From: DAOTXS01 sp034433515
GTDB lineage: Bacteria; Chloroflexota; Anaerolineae; UBA4142
NCBI GenBank assembly: GCA_034433515.1
Contig: DAOUAL010000020.1
Coordinates: 61,901 to 125,900 of the forward strand
Direction of reading: 5' to 3'
Length of the DNA: 64,000 nucleotides
The position numbers and the translations under genes were made by a program. Positions 7,274 to 15,848 of the stretch are shown piece after piece. The notes under the pieces are model-generated. The model saw only the letters and a program-made list of their open reading frames with translations. It was not told the DNA's origin and searched no databases. Numbering within the stretch: position 1 is the stretch's first letter; the number at the start of each line of letters is the position of its first letter.

Positions 7274-9832
7274 ATGGATTTGGAATCTCATCTGACTTCG
7301 TTAGAGCGCGAACTGTTGCCCCACGAATTGATCTACGATTGGAACATTATGGGCGAGACGCTGCCGCCACCGCAAACGCCGGTGATGTTCGATGATGAAA
7401 CCTTACGCGATGGTTTGCAATCTCCTTCGGTGCGGACGCCAACCATCGAAGAAAAATTGCGTTTGCTGTACTTGATGGACGAATTGGGCATTCATACTGC
7501 CAACATCGGCTTGCCGGGCGCAGGTCCGGTGCACGTCGAGCACATGCTCGCCCTCGCGCGCGAGATTCGTAATCGTCGCCTGAACATCAAGGCGAACGCC
7601 GCCTGCCGCACCCTCCTCGCCGATGTCGAGCCGCTCGTCAAAATCTGCGATACGTTGGGGATGCCTATCGAAGCGTGTACGTTTATTGGCTCTAGCCCCA
7701 TTCGCCGCTACGTGGAAGAGTGGTCACTGGACACCATGCTCAAAAATATCGAGACCTCCGTGTCGTTTGCCGTCAAGCATGGCTTACCGGTGATGATGGT
7801 TACCGAAGACACCACTCGGGCTGATCCAGAAACGTTGCGCCGGCTTTACACGGTAGCGATTGAATGTGGAGCCCAACGCATTTGCCTCTCGGATACGGTG
7901 GGACACGCCACACCAGCAGGGGTACGCAATCTGGTAACCTGGGCAAAGCGACTCGTGGAATCGCTCCAGGTATCGGTCGGCATTGATTATCACGGTCACA
8001 ACGATCGCGGACTGGGGGTGATGAACGCCCTGGCGGCGATCAGTGCGGGCGCCACCCGGATTCACGGAACAGCGCTCGGCATTGGTGAACGTTGCGGCAA
8101 TTGCTCGCTCGATCAACTGCTCGTCAATCTGAAATTGCTGGGGTGGATAGACAATGACTTGAGCAAATTGCGTACCTATGTCGCCCTCGCCGCGAGCATT
8201 ACCGATACTCGCATCCCAGTCAATTACCCCGTTTTTGGTGCCGATGCCTTTCGCACGCAAGCCGGCGTTCACGCCGCCGCCGTCATCAAGGCGTTCAAGC
8301 GCGGCGAAGATTGGCTCGCGAATCGCGTCTACTCCGGCGTCCCGGCAGACCTCTTTGGACTCAAACAAGGGATCGAAATTGGACCGATGAGCGGCGAACA
8401 TAACGTCCGCTACTGGCTCGAAACACGCCGGCTGAAACCGACCCCCGATACCATCCAAGCCATTATGAATGCCGCCAAAGAATCGCGGCGCGTGTTAAGC
8501 GAACCCGAAGTCAAAGAAATCATTACGCTCACGAGCGCCCCGGCGATCCTCACGCCCTCGGGGCAAGACACCGGGATGACCATGACCCAAAAATTGTTGG
8601 CGGCACACGCCGGCTTGGACCGCGTGGAGGTTGGGCAAATCATCAATGCCCAAGTGGATTTAGTAATGGCGAACGAACTCTCCGCCATTACCGCCATTCA
8701 AGAATTTCGCAAACTCAAAGGCGCGGCGCGGGTCTTTGATCCCACCAAAGTCGTGATCGTCCAAGATCACTTTGTGCCCGCCAAGGACATTCAATCGGCG
8801 CGGCTTGGCAGTAGCGTCCGCAAATGGGCGGAGCAACAAGGCGTGCGCTACTATGAAGTTGGGCAAGGCGGTATTGAGCATGTGTTGCTGCCCGAAGTCG
8901 GCTTGGTGGGACCGGGTGATCTAGTCATCGGCGGCGATTCGCACACGTGCACCTATGGTGCCTTGGGCGCGTTTGCCACCGGCGTCGGCTCAACGGACAT
9001 CGCAGCCGCGTGGGCGCTCGGCGAGGTGTGGCTCAAAGTTCCGCCGACGATTCGGCTCGTGTATCACGGTCAGCCCAAGAAATGGGTGAGCGGCAAGGAT
9101 TTGATTCTGGCGACCATTGGCAAGATCGGTGTGGATGGGGCACGCTATGCCGCGCTCGAATTCACCGGCGATGCGTTCAAGTACCTGTCTATGGCGGATC
9201 GCTTGACCATGGCGAACATGGCGATCGAAGCGGGCGCCAAAGCCGGACTGTTTGCGGTTGATCAGCGGACCTTGGCGTACGTGCACGATGCCGGGGGCAA
9301 GGTGCGCGAAATCTATCACTCTGATCCCAGCGCCCAGTACGCCGCGACGTACGAGTTCGACGTGAGCGAAATTGAGCCCCAAGTCGCCGCCCCGTACCTG
9401 CCATCGAATACGGTACCGGTTTCGCAACTGACGCATGTGCCCATTGATCAAGTGGCGATTGGTTTTTGCACGAATGGGCGCATCGAGGATTTGCGCGTCG
9501 CCGCGCAGATTCTCAAGGGACACAAGGTGAACCCGAAAACGCGCACGCTGATCTTCCCCGGCTCGAACAAGGTGGAATTGCAAGCGCTCAAGGAAGGGCT
9601 GATCCAAATCTTTGTCGAAGCCGGGTGTGCGGTGAATCCGCCCACGTGTGGTCCCTGCATCGGCGGGCAGTTGGGAGTGCTCGCGGAAGGTGAACGCTGT
9701 GTCTCCACGTCGAACCGCAACTTTCGCGGGCGGATGGGCGCGGTGGAAAGCGAAGTGTACCTGGCAAGTCCGGCGGTCGCTGCCGCGACGGCGGTGCTGG
9801 GACGACTGGCGTCGCCGGAGGAGATCAAATAG
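7274..9832 (+). CDS. Fusion: isopropylmalate/homocitrate-synthase-like enzyme + LeuC-type dehydratase large subunit
   Basis: 852 residues, two complete enzymes in one chain. Residues about 1-430 are a DRE-TIM metallolyase: DDETLRDGLQS near 39, YHGHNDRGLG for metal binding near 239 and GIGERCGNCSLDQ near 272. This half lacks the C-terminal LeuA regulatory domain, so no leucine feedback is expected. From residue 435 (MTMTQKLLAAHAGLD) a full aconitase-superfamily LeuC/HacA large subunit follows, with cluster ligands in GGDSHTCTYGAL and PPTCGPCIGG. The pair should condense a 2-oxoacid with acetyl-CoA and then isomerise the 2-alkylmalate. The leuD-like gene follows at 40 bases. The 2-oxoacid is unknown; the neighbours (iorAB, paaK) suggest an aromatic one, but pyruvate or 2-oxoglutarate are alternatives. 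Confidence 0.88.
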   Translation: MDLESHLTSLERELLPHELIYDWNIMGETLPPPQTPVMFDDETLRDGLQSPSVRTPTIEEKLRLLYLMDELGIHTANIGLPGAGPVHVEHMLALAREIRNRRLNIKANAACRTLLADVEPLVKICDTLGMPIEACTFIGSSPIRRYVEEWSLDTMLKNIETSVSFAVKHGLPVMMVTEDTTRADPETLRRLYTVAIECGAQRICLSDTVGHATPAGVRNLVTWAKRLVESLQVSVGIDYHGHNDRGLGVMNALAAISAGATRIHGTALGIGERCGNCSLDQLLVNLKLLGWIDNDLSKLRTYVALAASITDTRIPVNYPVFGADAFRTQAGVHAAAVIKAFKRGEDWLANRVYSGVPADLFGLKQGIEIGPMSGEHNVRYWLETRRLKPTPDTIQAIMNAAKESRRVLSEPEVKEIITLTSAPAILTPSGQDTGMTMTQKLLAAHAGLDRVEVGQIINAQVDLVMANELSAITAIQEFRKLKGAARVFDPTKVVIVQDHFVPAKDIQSARLGSSVRKWAEQQGVRYYEVGQGGIEHVLLPEVGLVGPGDLVIGGDSHTCTYGALGAFATGVGSTDIAAAWALGEVWLKVPPTIRLVYHGQPKKWVSGKDLILATIGKIGVDGARYAALEFTGDAFKYLSMADRLTMANMAIEAGAKAGLFAVDQRTLAYVHDAGGKVREIYHSDPSAQYAATYEFDVSEIEPQVAAPYLPSNTVPVSQLTHVPIDQVAIGFCTNGRIEDLRVAAQILKGHKVNPKTRTLIFPGSNKVELQALKEGLIQIFVEAGCAVNPPTCGPCIGGQLGVLAEGERCVSTSNRNFRGRMGAVESEVYLASPAVAAATAVLGRLASPEEIK

Positions 9833-9871
9833 CGGGTGAGTTAGATTGGTTCATTCAAGTAGGGAGGTTGT

Positions 9872-10402
9872 ATGCCCATCGCGGGTCGCGCTTGGAAGTA
9901 CGGCGCAAACATTGATACCGATTTGATTATCGCGGGACGTTACTGCAACTTGATTGACGCAGAAGAACTTGGCAAGCACGCGCTCGAAGACCTCGATGCG
10001 GAGTTTGCCAAGAAGGTACAGAAAGGTGACATTATCGTCGCCGGGTCGAATTTTGGCTGCGGCTCCTCACGCGAAGTCGCGCCGCTCGCCCTCAAAGGGG
10101 CTGGGGTCGGTGCGGTTATCGCGGCCAACTTTGCGCGCATCTTTTACCGCAACGCGATCAACATCGGCTTGCCCATCTTTGAATCGCCGGAGGCGGCGGA
10201 AGCCATTGCCGCCGGCCATCGCGTTGCCATTGACCCCGCCCAAGGAACGATTACCGATTTGGACACCGCGCAGACCTTTCGATCGGCGCCGTTCCCGGAG
10301 TTTGTGCAACGCATCATTGAGCTGGGGGGCTTGTTGCCTTATGTGGAAGAAAAATTAGCACAACGTTATGCCGGCCATGCCTCGCCCGAATCGAGCCATT
10401 AG
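9872..10402 (+). CDS. leuD: 3-isopropylmalate dehydratase-type small subunit (LeuD/HacB-like)
   Basis: 176 residues, the swivelling small subunit that completes the hydrolyase with the LeuC half of the preceding fusion. Visible features are WKYGANIDTDLIIAGRY at the N-terminus and the conserved GSNFGCGSSREVAPLALKGAG near residue 56. The loop after the first Asp, which sets substrate choice in this family, reads RYCNLIDAEELG; most LeuD/HacB proteins have Tyr-Leu where this has Tyr-Cys. That fits an unusual side chain on the substrate but does not name it. A GGGAGG site precedes the ATG. Confidence 0.88.
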   Translation: MPIAGRAWKYGANIDTDLIIAGRYCNLIDAEELGKHALEDLDAEFAKKVQKGDIIVAGSNFGCGSSREVAPLALKGAGVGAVIAANFARIFYRNAINIGLPIFESPEAAEAIAAGHRVAIDPAQGTITDLDTAQTFRSAPFPEFVQRIIELGGLLPYVEEKLAQRYAGHASPESSH

Positions 10403-10411
10403 CATTCTCGT

Positions 10412-10828
10412 ATGCTTAAATTTCGATTCTACGAGCCGCTCCGCGTTCGCTTTGCCGAGACCGATCAGCAAGGGCACGTCTTCTTCGGTCACTACCTGAC
10501 CTACTTCGACGAAGCACTGACGCAGTATCAGCACGCTATCGGCTGCACGTATCAGGATTTGCTCGACGCGGGCGTTGACATTTTCTACATTCACGCGGAA
10601 TGTGACTACCAAGCACGCGCGTTTTTCGAAGAGGTCCTTAACGTCCACGCGCGCGTCGGCACGATTGGCAATTCCAGCATCACGTTCGAATTCGCGGCGT
10701 TCAAAGCGCACAATGATGAACTAGTCGCCACCGGCAAGATCGTTGCCGTGGTGATTGATCCTCAGACGAAGCAACCGACGCGTGTGCCGGACATGTTTCG
10801 TGAGGCAGTGGCAAAGTACGAGCAGTGA
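10412..10828 (+). CDS. Acyl-CoA thioesterase, 4-hydroxybenzoyl-CoA thioesterase-like hotdog protein
   Basis: 138 residues with the single-hotdog 4HBT pattern VRFAETDQQGHVFFGHYLTYFDEA at residues 12-35; the Asp and the GHV pair are the usual catalytic and helix-start residues. Such enzymes hydrolyse aryl- or short acyl-CoA. It lies 10 bases after the dehydratase small subunit and before the dehydrogenase, inside the putative 2-oxoacid elongation set. It may release CoA from an intermediate or scavenge a dead-end thioester. The exact substrate cannot be read from sequence. Confidence 0.85.
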   Translation: MLKFRFYEPLRVRFAETDQQGHVFFGHYLTYFDEALTQYQHAIGCTYQDLLDAGVDIFYIHAECDYQARAFFEEVLNVHARVGTIGNSSITFEFAAFKAHNDELVATGKIVAVVIDPQTKQPTRVPDMFREAVAKYEQ

Positions 10829-10913
10829 GCCGGGTGGCGTGTGACGTCGTGTCGAGTGAACAGAACACGCAACACGCACTATGAAACGTAAATTCGGAAT
10901 GGGGAGAATGTGA

Positions 10914-11969
10914 ATGAAAACGTACAAGATCGGTGTCGTCGCCGGCGACGGGATCGGACCCGAAGTGGTGCGCGAGGGACTAAAAGTGCTGAACGCTGTT
11001 GCCGCGTTGGAGCAATTCAAGTACGAGTTGGTGGAGTATCCTTGGGGGAGCGAACGTTACCTCAAAACCGGCGAAGCATGCCCGCCGAATGTACTCGACG
11101 AGTACCGGAAACTGGACGCGATTTTGCTCGGCGCGATTGGCGATCCACGCTGCCCAACCGGCGTCGTCGAGCACGCGGTCATTATGACGATGCGCGTTGG
11201 ACTTGATCTCTACGTGAACTTGCGTCCGATCACGCTCTACGCAGAACACCTTTGCCCGCTCAAGAACAAAAAGCCCGCAGACGTGGATCTACTCGTCTGC
11301 CGCGAGAACACGGAAGATGCATACACCGGTCCCTGGGGCTTGACGAAGAAAGGCACTCCCGACGAAATCGCCACCTCGTTGATGCTCTATACGCGCAAGG
11401 GGACTGAGCGGATCATTCGCTATGCCTTCGAGGCGTGCCGCGCACGAAACAAACGTAAAAAAGTCACGTTGGTGGACAAGGCGAATGCGGTACGTGCCCA
11501 CGATCTCTGGACACGCACGTTCGAAGAAGTCGGACGCGAATATCCCGACATCGAAAAGGATCACGCGTACGTGGACGCCGCCTGTATGTGGTTCGTCAAG
11601 AACCCCGAGTGGTTCGATGTCATCGTGACGACGAATTTGTTTGGCGACATTATCACCGACCTCGGCGCGATGATTCAAGGGGGCATGGGCATTGCCGCCA
11701 GTGGGAACATTCATCCGGGTCAGGTCTCGATGTTCGAGCCGATTCACGGCAGCGCGCCCAAGTACGCCGGTCAGAATGTTGCCAATCCACTCGCGACGAT
11801 CAACGCCGTCGCGATGATGCTCGACTATCTCGGCGAGAAGAACGCCGCCGCACGGATTGACCAAGCGGTGCGGGCGCTCCTCGTCTCCCAACGCATTCCC
11901 TCTGTCGAAGCGCGCAGCGGGTTGAGCACGAGCGAGATCGGCGATCTGGTTGCCCAACAAGTCGGTTAG
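10914..11969 (+). CDS. Isocitrate/isopropylmalate dehydrogenase family protein
   Basis: 351 residues, a beta-decarboxylating NAD(P)-dependent dehydrogenase. The N-terminus GVVAGDGIGPEVV, the CRENTEDAYTG segment near residue 130 and the metal-binding DAACMWFVKNPEWFDVIVTTNLFGDIITD region are typical. LeuB enzymes usually have RELTGG where this has RENTED, which is closer to isocitrate, homoisocitrate and tartrate/D-malate dehydrogenases. With the synthase-LeuC fusion and the LeuD-like gene it completes a three-step 2-oxoacid elongation: condensation, isomerisation, oxidative decarboxylation. The assignment to that role is from context. Confidence 0.88.
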   Translation: MKTYKIGVVAGDGIGPEVVREGLKVLNAVAALEQFKYELVEYPWGSERYLKTGEACPPNVLDEYRKLDAILLGAIGDPRCPTGVVEHAVIMTMRVGLDLYVNLRPITLYAEHLCPLKNKKPADVDLLVCRENTEDAYTGPWGLTKKGTPDEIATSLMLYTRKGTERIIRYAFEACRARNKRKKVTLVDKANAVRAHDLWTRTFEEVGREYPDIEKDHAYVDAACMWFVKNPEWFDVIVTTNLFGDIITDLGAMIQGGMGIAASGNIHPGQVSMFEPIHGSAPKYAGQNVANPLATINAVAMMLDYLGEKNAAARIDQAVRALLVSQRIPSVEARSGLSTSEIGDLVAQQVG

Positions 11970-12096
11970 TCACTGTCGTTACGTAGTCAACGCTTGGTTC
12001 ACTAGAGTTCACTGAGGTTTCTATAGTTTTTCTCTGTGTTCCCCGTGTGCTCTGTGGTAAAATCGCGTGAGTTAGTCACATACGTTGGAGGGGGCA
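11970..12096 (+). other. Spacer with a CTCTGTGG-type short repeat
   Basis: The 127-base spacer contains a TTCTCTGTGTTCCCC...CTCTGTGGT stretch (about 12024-12057). This resembles the right arm of a palindrome upstream of korA (17230-17251). It ends with a GGAGGGGG ribosome-binding site for the MFS gene. No gene is visible. Confidence 0.5.
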
Positions 12097-13368
12097 ATGG
12101 GACAGATAGCCAAGACGACGGTCGAGAAAGCGGCGCCGCGCATCCACTATGGTCTGGTTGTCCTTGCGATGATCGTGCTCGCCGTATTCGGCGGGTTGGG
12201 ACTGGCACGCTTTGGCTACACGAGCATTCTCCCCGCGATGCAGGACGGTTTGAAACTCACGAACACCCAAACTGGCGAACTGCAATCGTGGAATCTCGTT
12301 GGCTATTTGCTCACCGTCGTCTTGGCTGGGCTCCTCGCCACGCGTTATGGCCCACGCCTCATCATTTCGATTTCGCTCCTCCTGGTCGCGCTTGCGATGA
12401 TCGCAACCGGTCTCTTTCCCGTGTTCGAGGCGGCGCGCCTGGGTCGCTTTTTGGCGGGCGTGGGCGGTGCGGGCGCGAACGTCCCGGCGATGGCGCTCGT
12501 CTCTGCGTGGTTCGGCAGCCAGCGACGTGGGATTGCGGCTGGGATCGCGGTCTCTGGCTCAAGCATCGGCTTGATCGTGACTGGTCCCCTCGTCCCCGCA
12601 CTCCTGAATCAGTTTGGCGCGGAGGGCTGGCGTATCAGTTGGTACGTCCTCGGTATGCTTGCGCTCGTCGCCTTTATCTTGAGTGTCCTGTTCTTGCGTA
12701 ATCGTCCGGAGGAAATGGGGTTGACGCCGGTCGGCGACAGCGCCGCCGAAAGTGATCAACGTCGCATCGCCCAAACCACCGCATCCTTGAATTGGGGGAG
12801 CGTTTACCGATCGCGTACGCTGTGGCATCTTGCGATGATCTATTTTGCGTTTGGCTTTTCGTACATCATCTATTCAACATTTTTCGTCCGCTATCTCGTG
12901 AAAGAGGGCGGTTTCAACGCCAGCGAGGCAGGCACACTTTGGTTCCAAGTGGGGATCGTGACGACGATCAGCGGATTTATCTGGGGTAGCGTCTCGGATC
13001 GCTGGGGCCGCCGCGCCGCGCTTTTGGGTGTGTTTGCCTTGCAAGGTTTAGCGTTCCTAGTGTTTGGACTCAGCCGGGCTTTGCCGGCGGTTTATCTTTC
13101 GTCTGCGTTGTTTGCGGTAACAGCGTGGAGCATCCCCGCGCTGATGGCAGCACTGGCCGGCGATTGGTTTGGTGCGCGACTCGCCCCTGCCGCACTGGGT
13201 TGGCTTACCATTGTGTTTGGAATCGGACAAGCGATGGGGCCTTACCTGGCTGGCGCCATCGCCGATGCTACCCAATCGTTCGCGCTCGCGTTCGTGAGCG
13301 CAGGTATTATCGCGTTGGGGCTTGGCATGGGAGGCACCCTCGTGCTGCGTCCGCCAAAATCTGGATAA
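12097..13368 (+). CDS. MFS transporter (oxalate/formate antiporter-like)
   Basis: About 423 residues with twelve predicted hydrophobic segments. Start chosen at the ATG at 12097 with GGAGGGGG 3 bases upstream; a TTG four codons earlier is also possible. Family marks are GGLGLARFGYTSILPAMQ in helix 1, the MFS loop ATRYGPRLI, and the second-half loop GSVSDRWGRRAALLG. Carboxylate exchangers of the OFA type share this layout. Its place between the elongation genes and the MaoC/SDR/thiolase set suggests it moves an organic acid substrate or product across the inner membrane. Confidence 0.87.
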   Translation: MGQIAKTTVEKAAPRIHYGLVVLAMIVLAVFGGLGLARFGYTSILPAMQDGLKLTNTQTGELQSWNLVGYLLTVVLAGLLATRYGPRLIISISLLLVALAMIATGLFPVFEAARLGRFLAGVGGAGANVPAMALVSAWFGSQRRGIAAGIAVSGSSIGLIVTGPLVPALLNQFGAEGWRISWYVLGMLALVAFILSVLFLRNRPEEMGLTPVGDSAAESDQRRIAQTTASLNWGSVYRSRTLWHLAMIYFAFGFSYIIYSTFFVRYLVKEGGFNASEAGTLWFQVGIVTTISGFIWGSVSDRWGRRAALLGVFALQGLAFLVFGLSRALPAVYLSSALFAVTAWSIPALMAALAGDWFGARLAPAALGWLTIVFGIGQAMGPYLAGAIADATQSFALAFVSAGIIALGLGMGGTLVLRPPKSG

Positions 13369-13380
13369 GGAGAAGGATGG

Positions 13381-13839
13381 ATGGCTTTTCAACCGCGTGG
13401 ACTCGTGTTTGATCAGTTCAATGTGGGCGATGTGTTTGTCTGTCAAGGGCGTACGGTGACAGAAGCCGACACGGTGAATTTTGCTGGCATCTCCGGCGAT
13501 TACAACCCCCTGCACACCAACGAAGAATTCGGCAAGACGACGCCGTTTGGAACCCGCATCGCGCACGGGGTCCTGGGTCTGGCGATTGCAACGGGCCAGG
13601 CGAATCAACTGGGCGTGTTCGAAGGAACCACCATCGCGCTGATGCAACAAGTGATCAAGTACACCGGGGCGGTGAAATTCGGCGATACGATTCACCTGGA
13701 ACTCAGAGTTGCCGAGAAAAAAGAAACGTCCAAGCCGGATCGCGGCGTGGTTACGTTCGACGCGATCGTATTGAATCAGCACGGCAAGTCGGTGATGGAG
13801 GGGCAATGGACTTTGCTGATGAAAAGGGGGCACGGATGA
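13381..13839 (+). CDS. MaoC-like (R)-specific enoyl-CoA hydratase
   Basis: 152 residues, hotdog fold. The hydratase motif FAGISGDYNPLHTNEEFGKTTPFG carries the catalytic Asp/His dyad, and GTRIAHGVLGLAIATG follows as expected. It adds water to a 2-enoyl-CoA to give the (R)-3-hydroxyacyl-CoA, which fits the SDR gene that overlaps its 3' end by 4 bases (ATGA). Together with the SDR and thiolase it makes a short beta-oxidation-like module. The chain length or aryl group handled is unknown. Confidence 0.88.
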   Translation: MAFQPRGLVFDQFNVGDVFVCQGRTVTEADTVNFAGISGDYNPLHTNEEFGKTTPFGTRIAHGVLGLAIATGQANQLGVFEGTTIALMQQVIKYTGAVKFGDTIHLELRVAEKKETSKPDRGVVTFDAIVLNQHGKSVMEGQWTLLMKRGHG

Positions 13840-14603
13840 GACTGAAAGACAAGGTAGCAATCATCACGGGCGGAGGGAGCGGCATTGGGCGTGCCACTGC
13901 GCTCCGCTTTGCCCAGGAAGGCGCGCGCGTCGTTGTTTCGGACGTCGTGGAAGCCAGCGTGAACGAAACGGTGAGAATGATTACGGAGGCAGGCGGCACG
14001 GCGCTCGCCGTGATCGGCAACGTGGCAAATCGCGCGGACGCGCAAAAGGTCGTGGACGTAACGGTGAGCCAATGGAGCCGGCTGGACATTTTGATTAACA
14101 ACGCCGGCATCACGCGCGACGCGCTAACGGTGCGCGTCAAAGACGGTGAAGTCAAGATGATGAGCGACGACCAGTGGGATGCGGTGCTGAACATCAATCT
14201 CAAAGGGACGTGGATCATGTCACAGGTCGCCGCGCTACCGATGATGAAACAAAATTACGGCCGGATTGTGAACACCGCCTCGGTGGCTGCCCTCGGGAAC
14301 ATTGGGCAAGCGAATTATTCCGCATCCAAAGCGGGCGTGATCGGCTTGACCAAGACGCTCGCGCTCGAATGGGCACGCTATGGGATCACCGTGAACGCGA
14401 TTGCGCCGGGCGGCGTCAAGACGCCCATGACCGCAGCGATTCCGGCAAACATTGCCGCACAATTGATCGAGCGCATTCCGCTCAAGCGGATGGCTGACCC
14501 GGCTGAGATTGCCGCCGTGCATCTTTTTCTCGCCAGCGATGAAGCCAGTTACATCACGGGCCAAGTGATCTGGGTAGATGGCGGCGTAACGGTTGGCGCG
14601 TAA
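13836..14603 (+). CDS. Short-chain dehydrogenase/reductase (3-oxoacyl reductase-like)
   Basis: 255 residues from the ATG at 13836, which overlaps the MaoC stop and has a GGGGG-type ribosome-binding site. The classical SDR pattern is complete: cofactor loop TGGGSGIGRATALRF, NNAG in ILINNAGITRD, catalytic Ser in NTASVAALG, and YSASKAGVIGLTK carrying Tyr and Lys. The C-terminal EASYITGQVIWVDGGVTVGA is FabG-like. It should interconvert a 3-hydroxyacyl- and a 3-oxoacyl-CoA between the MaoC hydratase and the thiolase. Confidence 0.9.
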   Translation: MRLKDKVAIITGGGSGIGRATALRFAQEGARVVVSDVVEASVNETVRMITEAGGTALAVIGNVANRADAQKVVDVTVSQWSRLDILINNAGITRDALTVRVKDGEVKMMSDDQWDAVLNINLKGTWIMSQVAALPMMKQNYGRIVNTASVAALGNIGQANYSASKAGVIGLTKTLALEWARYGITVNAIAPGGVKTPMTAAIPANIAAQLIERIPLKRMADPAEIAAVHLFLASDEASYITGQVIWVDGGVTVGA

Positions 14604-14613
14604 AGGAGCGAGG

Positions 14614-15816
14614 ATGAGATTGGAAAAGGTATTCATTCCGTACGGCGGCTATTGGTCAACCCCCTTTGTTCGTTGGCAAGGGAGTTTTTCCAACACGCAT
14701 CCCATTCTCCTCGCGGCAGAGACGATAACGCGTGCGCTGAAGGAGCGCCATATCGCCCCCGACGTGTTCGATGCGCTATTCTTGGGAATGACCGTACCGC
14801 AGAAATCATCGTTCTATGGGGCACCGTGGCTTGCCGCGCTGATCGGCGCACCCGGCATCACCGGTCCCCTCCTATCACAGGCATGTGCAACAAGTGCGCG
14901 CGTGCTCGCTTCGTCGGCATTCGAAATCGAAACCGGCGCCAGCCAGACGATTCTGGGAGTAACTCTGGATCGGTGCAGTAATGGGCCACACATCTACTAT
15001 CCCAATCCGTTGGGACCGGGAGGTAAAGGGGATACCGAGGATTGGGTGTGGGATAATTTCAACTATGATCCGTACGCCAAGAACGCGATGATTCAAACGG
15101 CCGAGAATGTGGCACGCGAGGCGAATATTACGCGAGAGCAACAAGACGAAATGACGCTCCTCCGCTATGCCCAGTATCAAGATGCGCTCAAAAATGCCGC
15201 CGCGTTTCACCGTCGCTACATGGTCGCGCCCATCGAAGTGAAGGAGGCGACAGGACGCCACGTGATCGCCACGGTTCAAGACGATGAAGGAGTGTTCCCC
15301 ACGACCAAAGAGGGCTTGGCAAAACTGAAACCCGTGCTCGCGGGTGGCACCGTAACGTACGGCGGGCAGACGTACCCGGCAGATGGCAACGCGGCGATGA
15401 TCGTCACAACGCGCGAACAAGCCAAGGCGTTAAGTCGTGACGCAACCATTGAGGTGCAGTTACTCGCGGTGGGAAGCGCGCGTGCAAAAAAGGGGTTTAT
15501 GGCGCAAGCCGTTGTACCCGCCGCGCAACGCGCCCTCACCAGCGCGGGCATTTCCATCGGCGACGTTCGCGCGATCAAGACACATAATCCCTTTGCCGTC
15601 AATGATATTTATTTTTGCAAGCAGATGGGTGTTCCGCCGGAAGCCATGAACCACTATGGCTCGTCGCTGGTCTTTGGGCACCCGCAAGGTCCCACCGGTA
15701 TGCGGCTCATCATCGAATTGATCGAAGAGTTAGCCATGGTGGGTGGCGGGTACGGATTATTTACCGGGTGTGCCGCCGGCGATACGGCAATGGCGTGTGT
15801 GGTGAAGGTAGGATAA
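14614..15816 (+). CDS. Thiolase family protein (acetyl-CoA acyltransferase)
   Basis: 400 residues from the ATG at 14614 (AAAGGAG upstream). The nucleophilic Cys is in QACATSARVLASSAF near residue 90. The C-terminal catalytic His is in VFGHPQGPTGMR and the second Cys in LFTGCAAGDTAMA, so all expected active-site positions are present. The subfamily is divergent from FadA. It should cleave a 3-oxoacyl-CoA to acetyl-CoA and a shortened acyl-CoA, ending the MaoC-SDR-thiolase module. The operon ends in a hairpin that also serves the convergent gene. Confidence 0.88.
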   Translation: MRLEKVFIPYGGYWSTPFVRWQGSFSNTHPILLAAETITRALKERHIAPDVFDALFLGMTVPQKSSFYGAPWLAALIGAPGITGPLLSQACATSARVLASSAFEIETGASQTILGVTLDRCSNGPHIYYPNPLGPGGKGDTEDWVWDNFNYDPYAKNAMIQTAENVAREANITREQQDEMTLLRYAQYQDALKNAAAFHRRYMVAPIEVKEATGRHVIATVQDDEGVFPTTKEGLAKLKPVLAGGTVTYGGQTYPADGNAAMIVTTREQAKALSRDATIEVQLLAVGSARAKKGFMAQAVVPAAQRALTSAGISIGDVRAIKTHNPFAVNDIYFCKQMGVPPEAMNHYGSSLVFGHPQGPTGMRLIIELIEELAMVGGGYGLFTGCAAGDTAMACVVKVG

Positions 15817-15824
15817 TGAGAAAA

Positions 15825-15848
15825 AGGGGCGATCCGCGAATCGCCCCT
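15825..15848. terminator. Bidirectional hairpin terminator between convergent genes
   Basis: A perfect 9-base inverted repeat, AGGGGCGAT (15825-15833) and ATCGCCCCT (15840-15848), with a 6-base loop. It has an A-run on one side and overlaps the stop codon of the minus-strand gene. It lies 9 bases after the thiolase stop, so it can terminate both transcripts. Confidence 0.75.
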
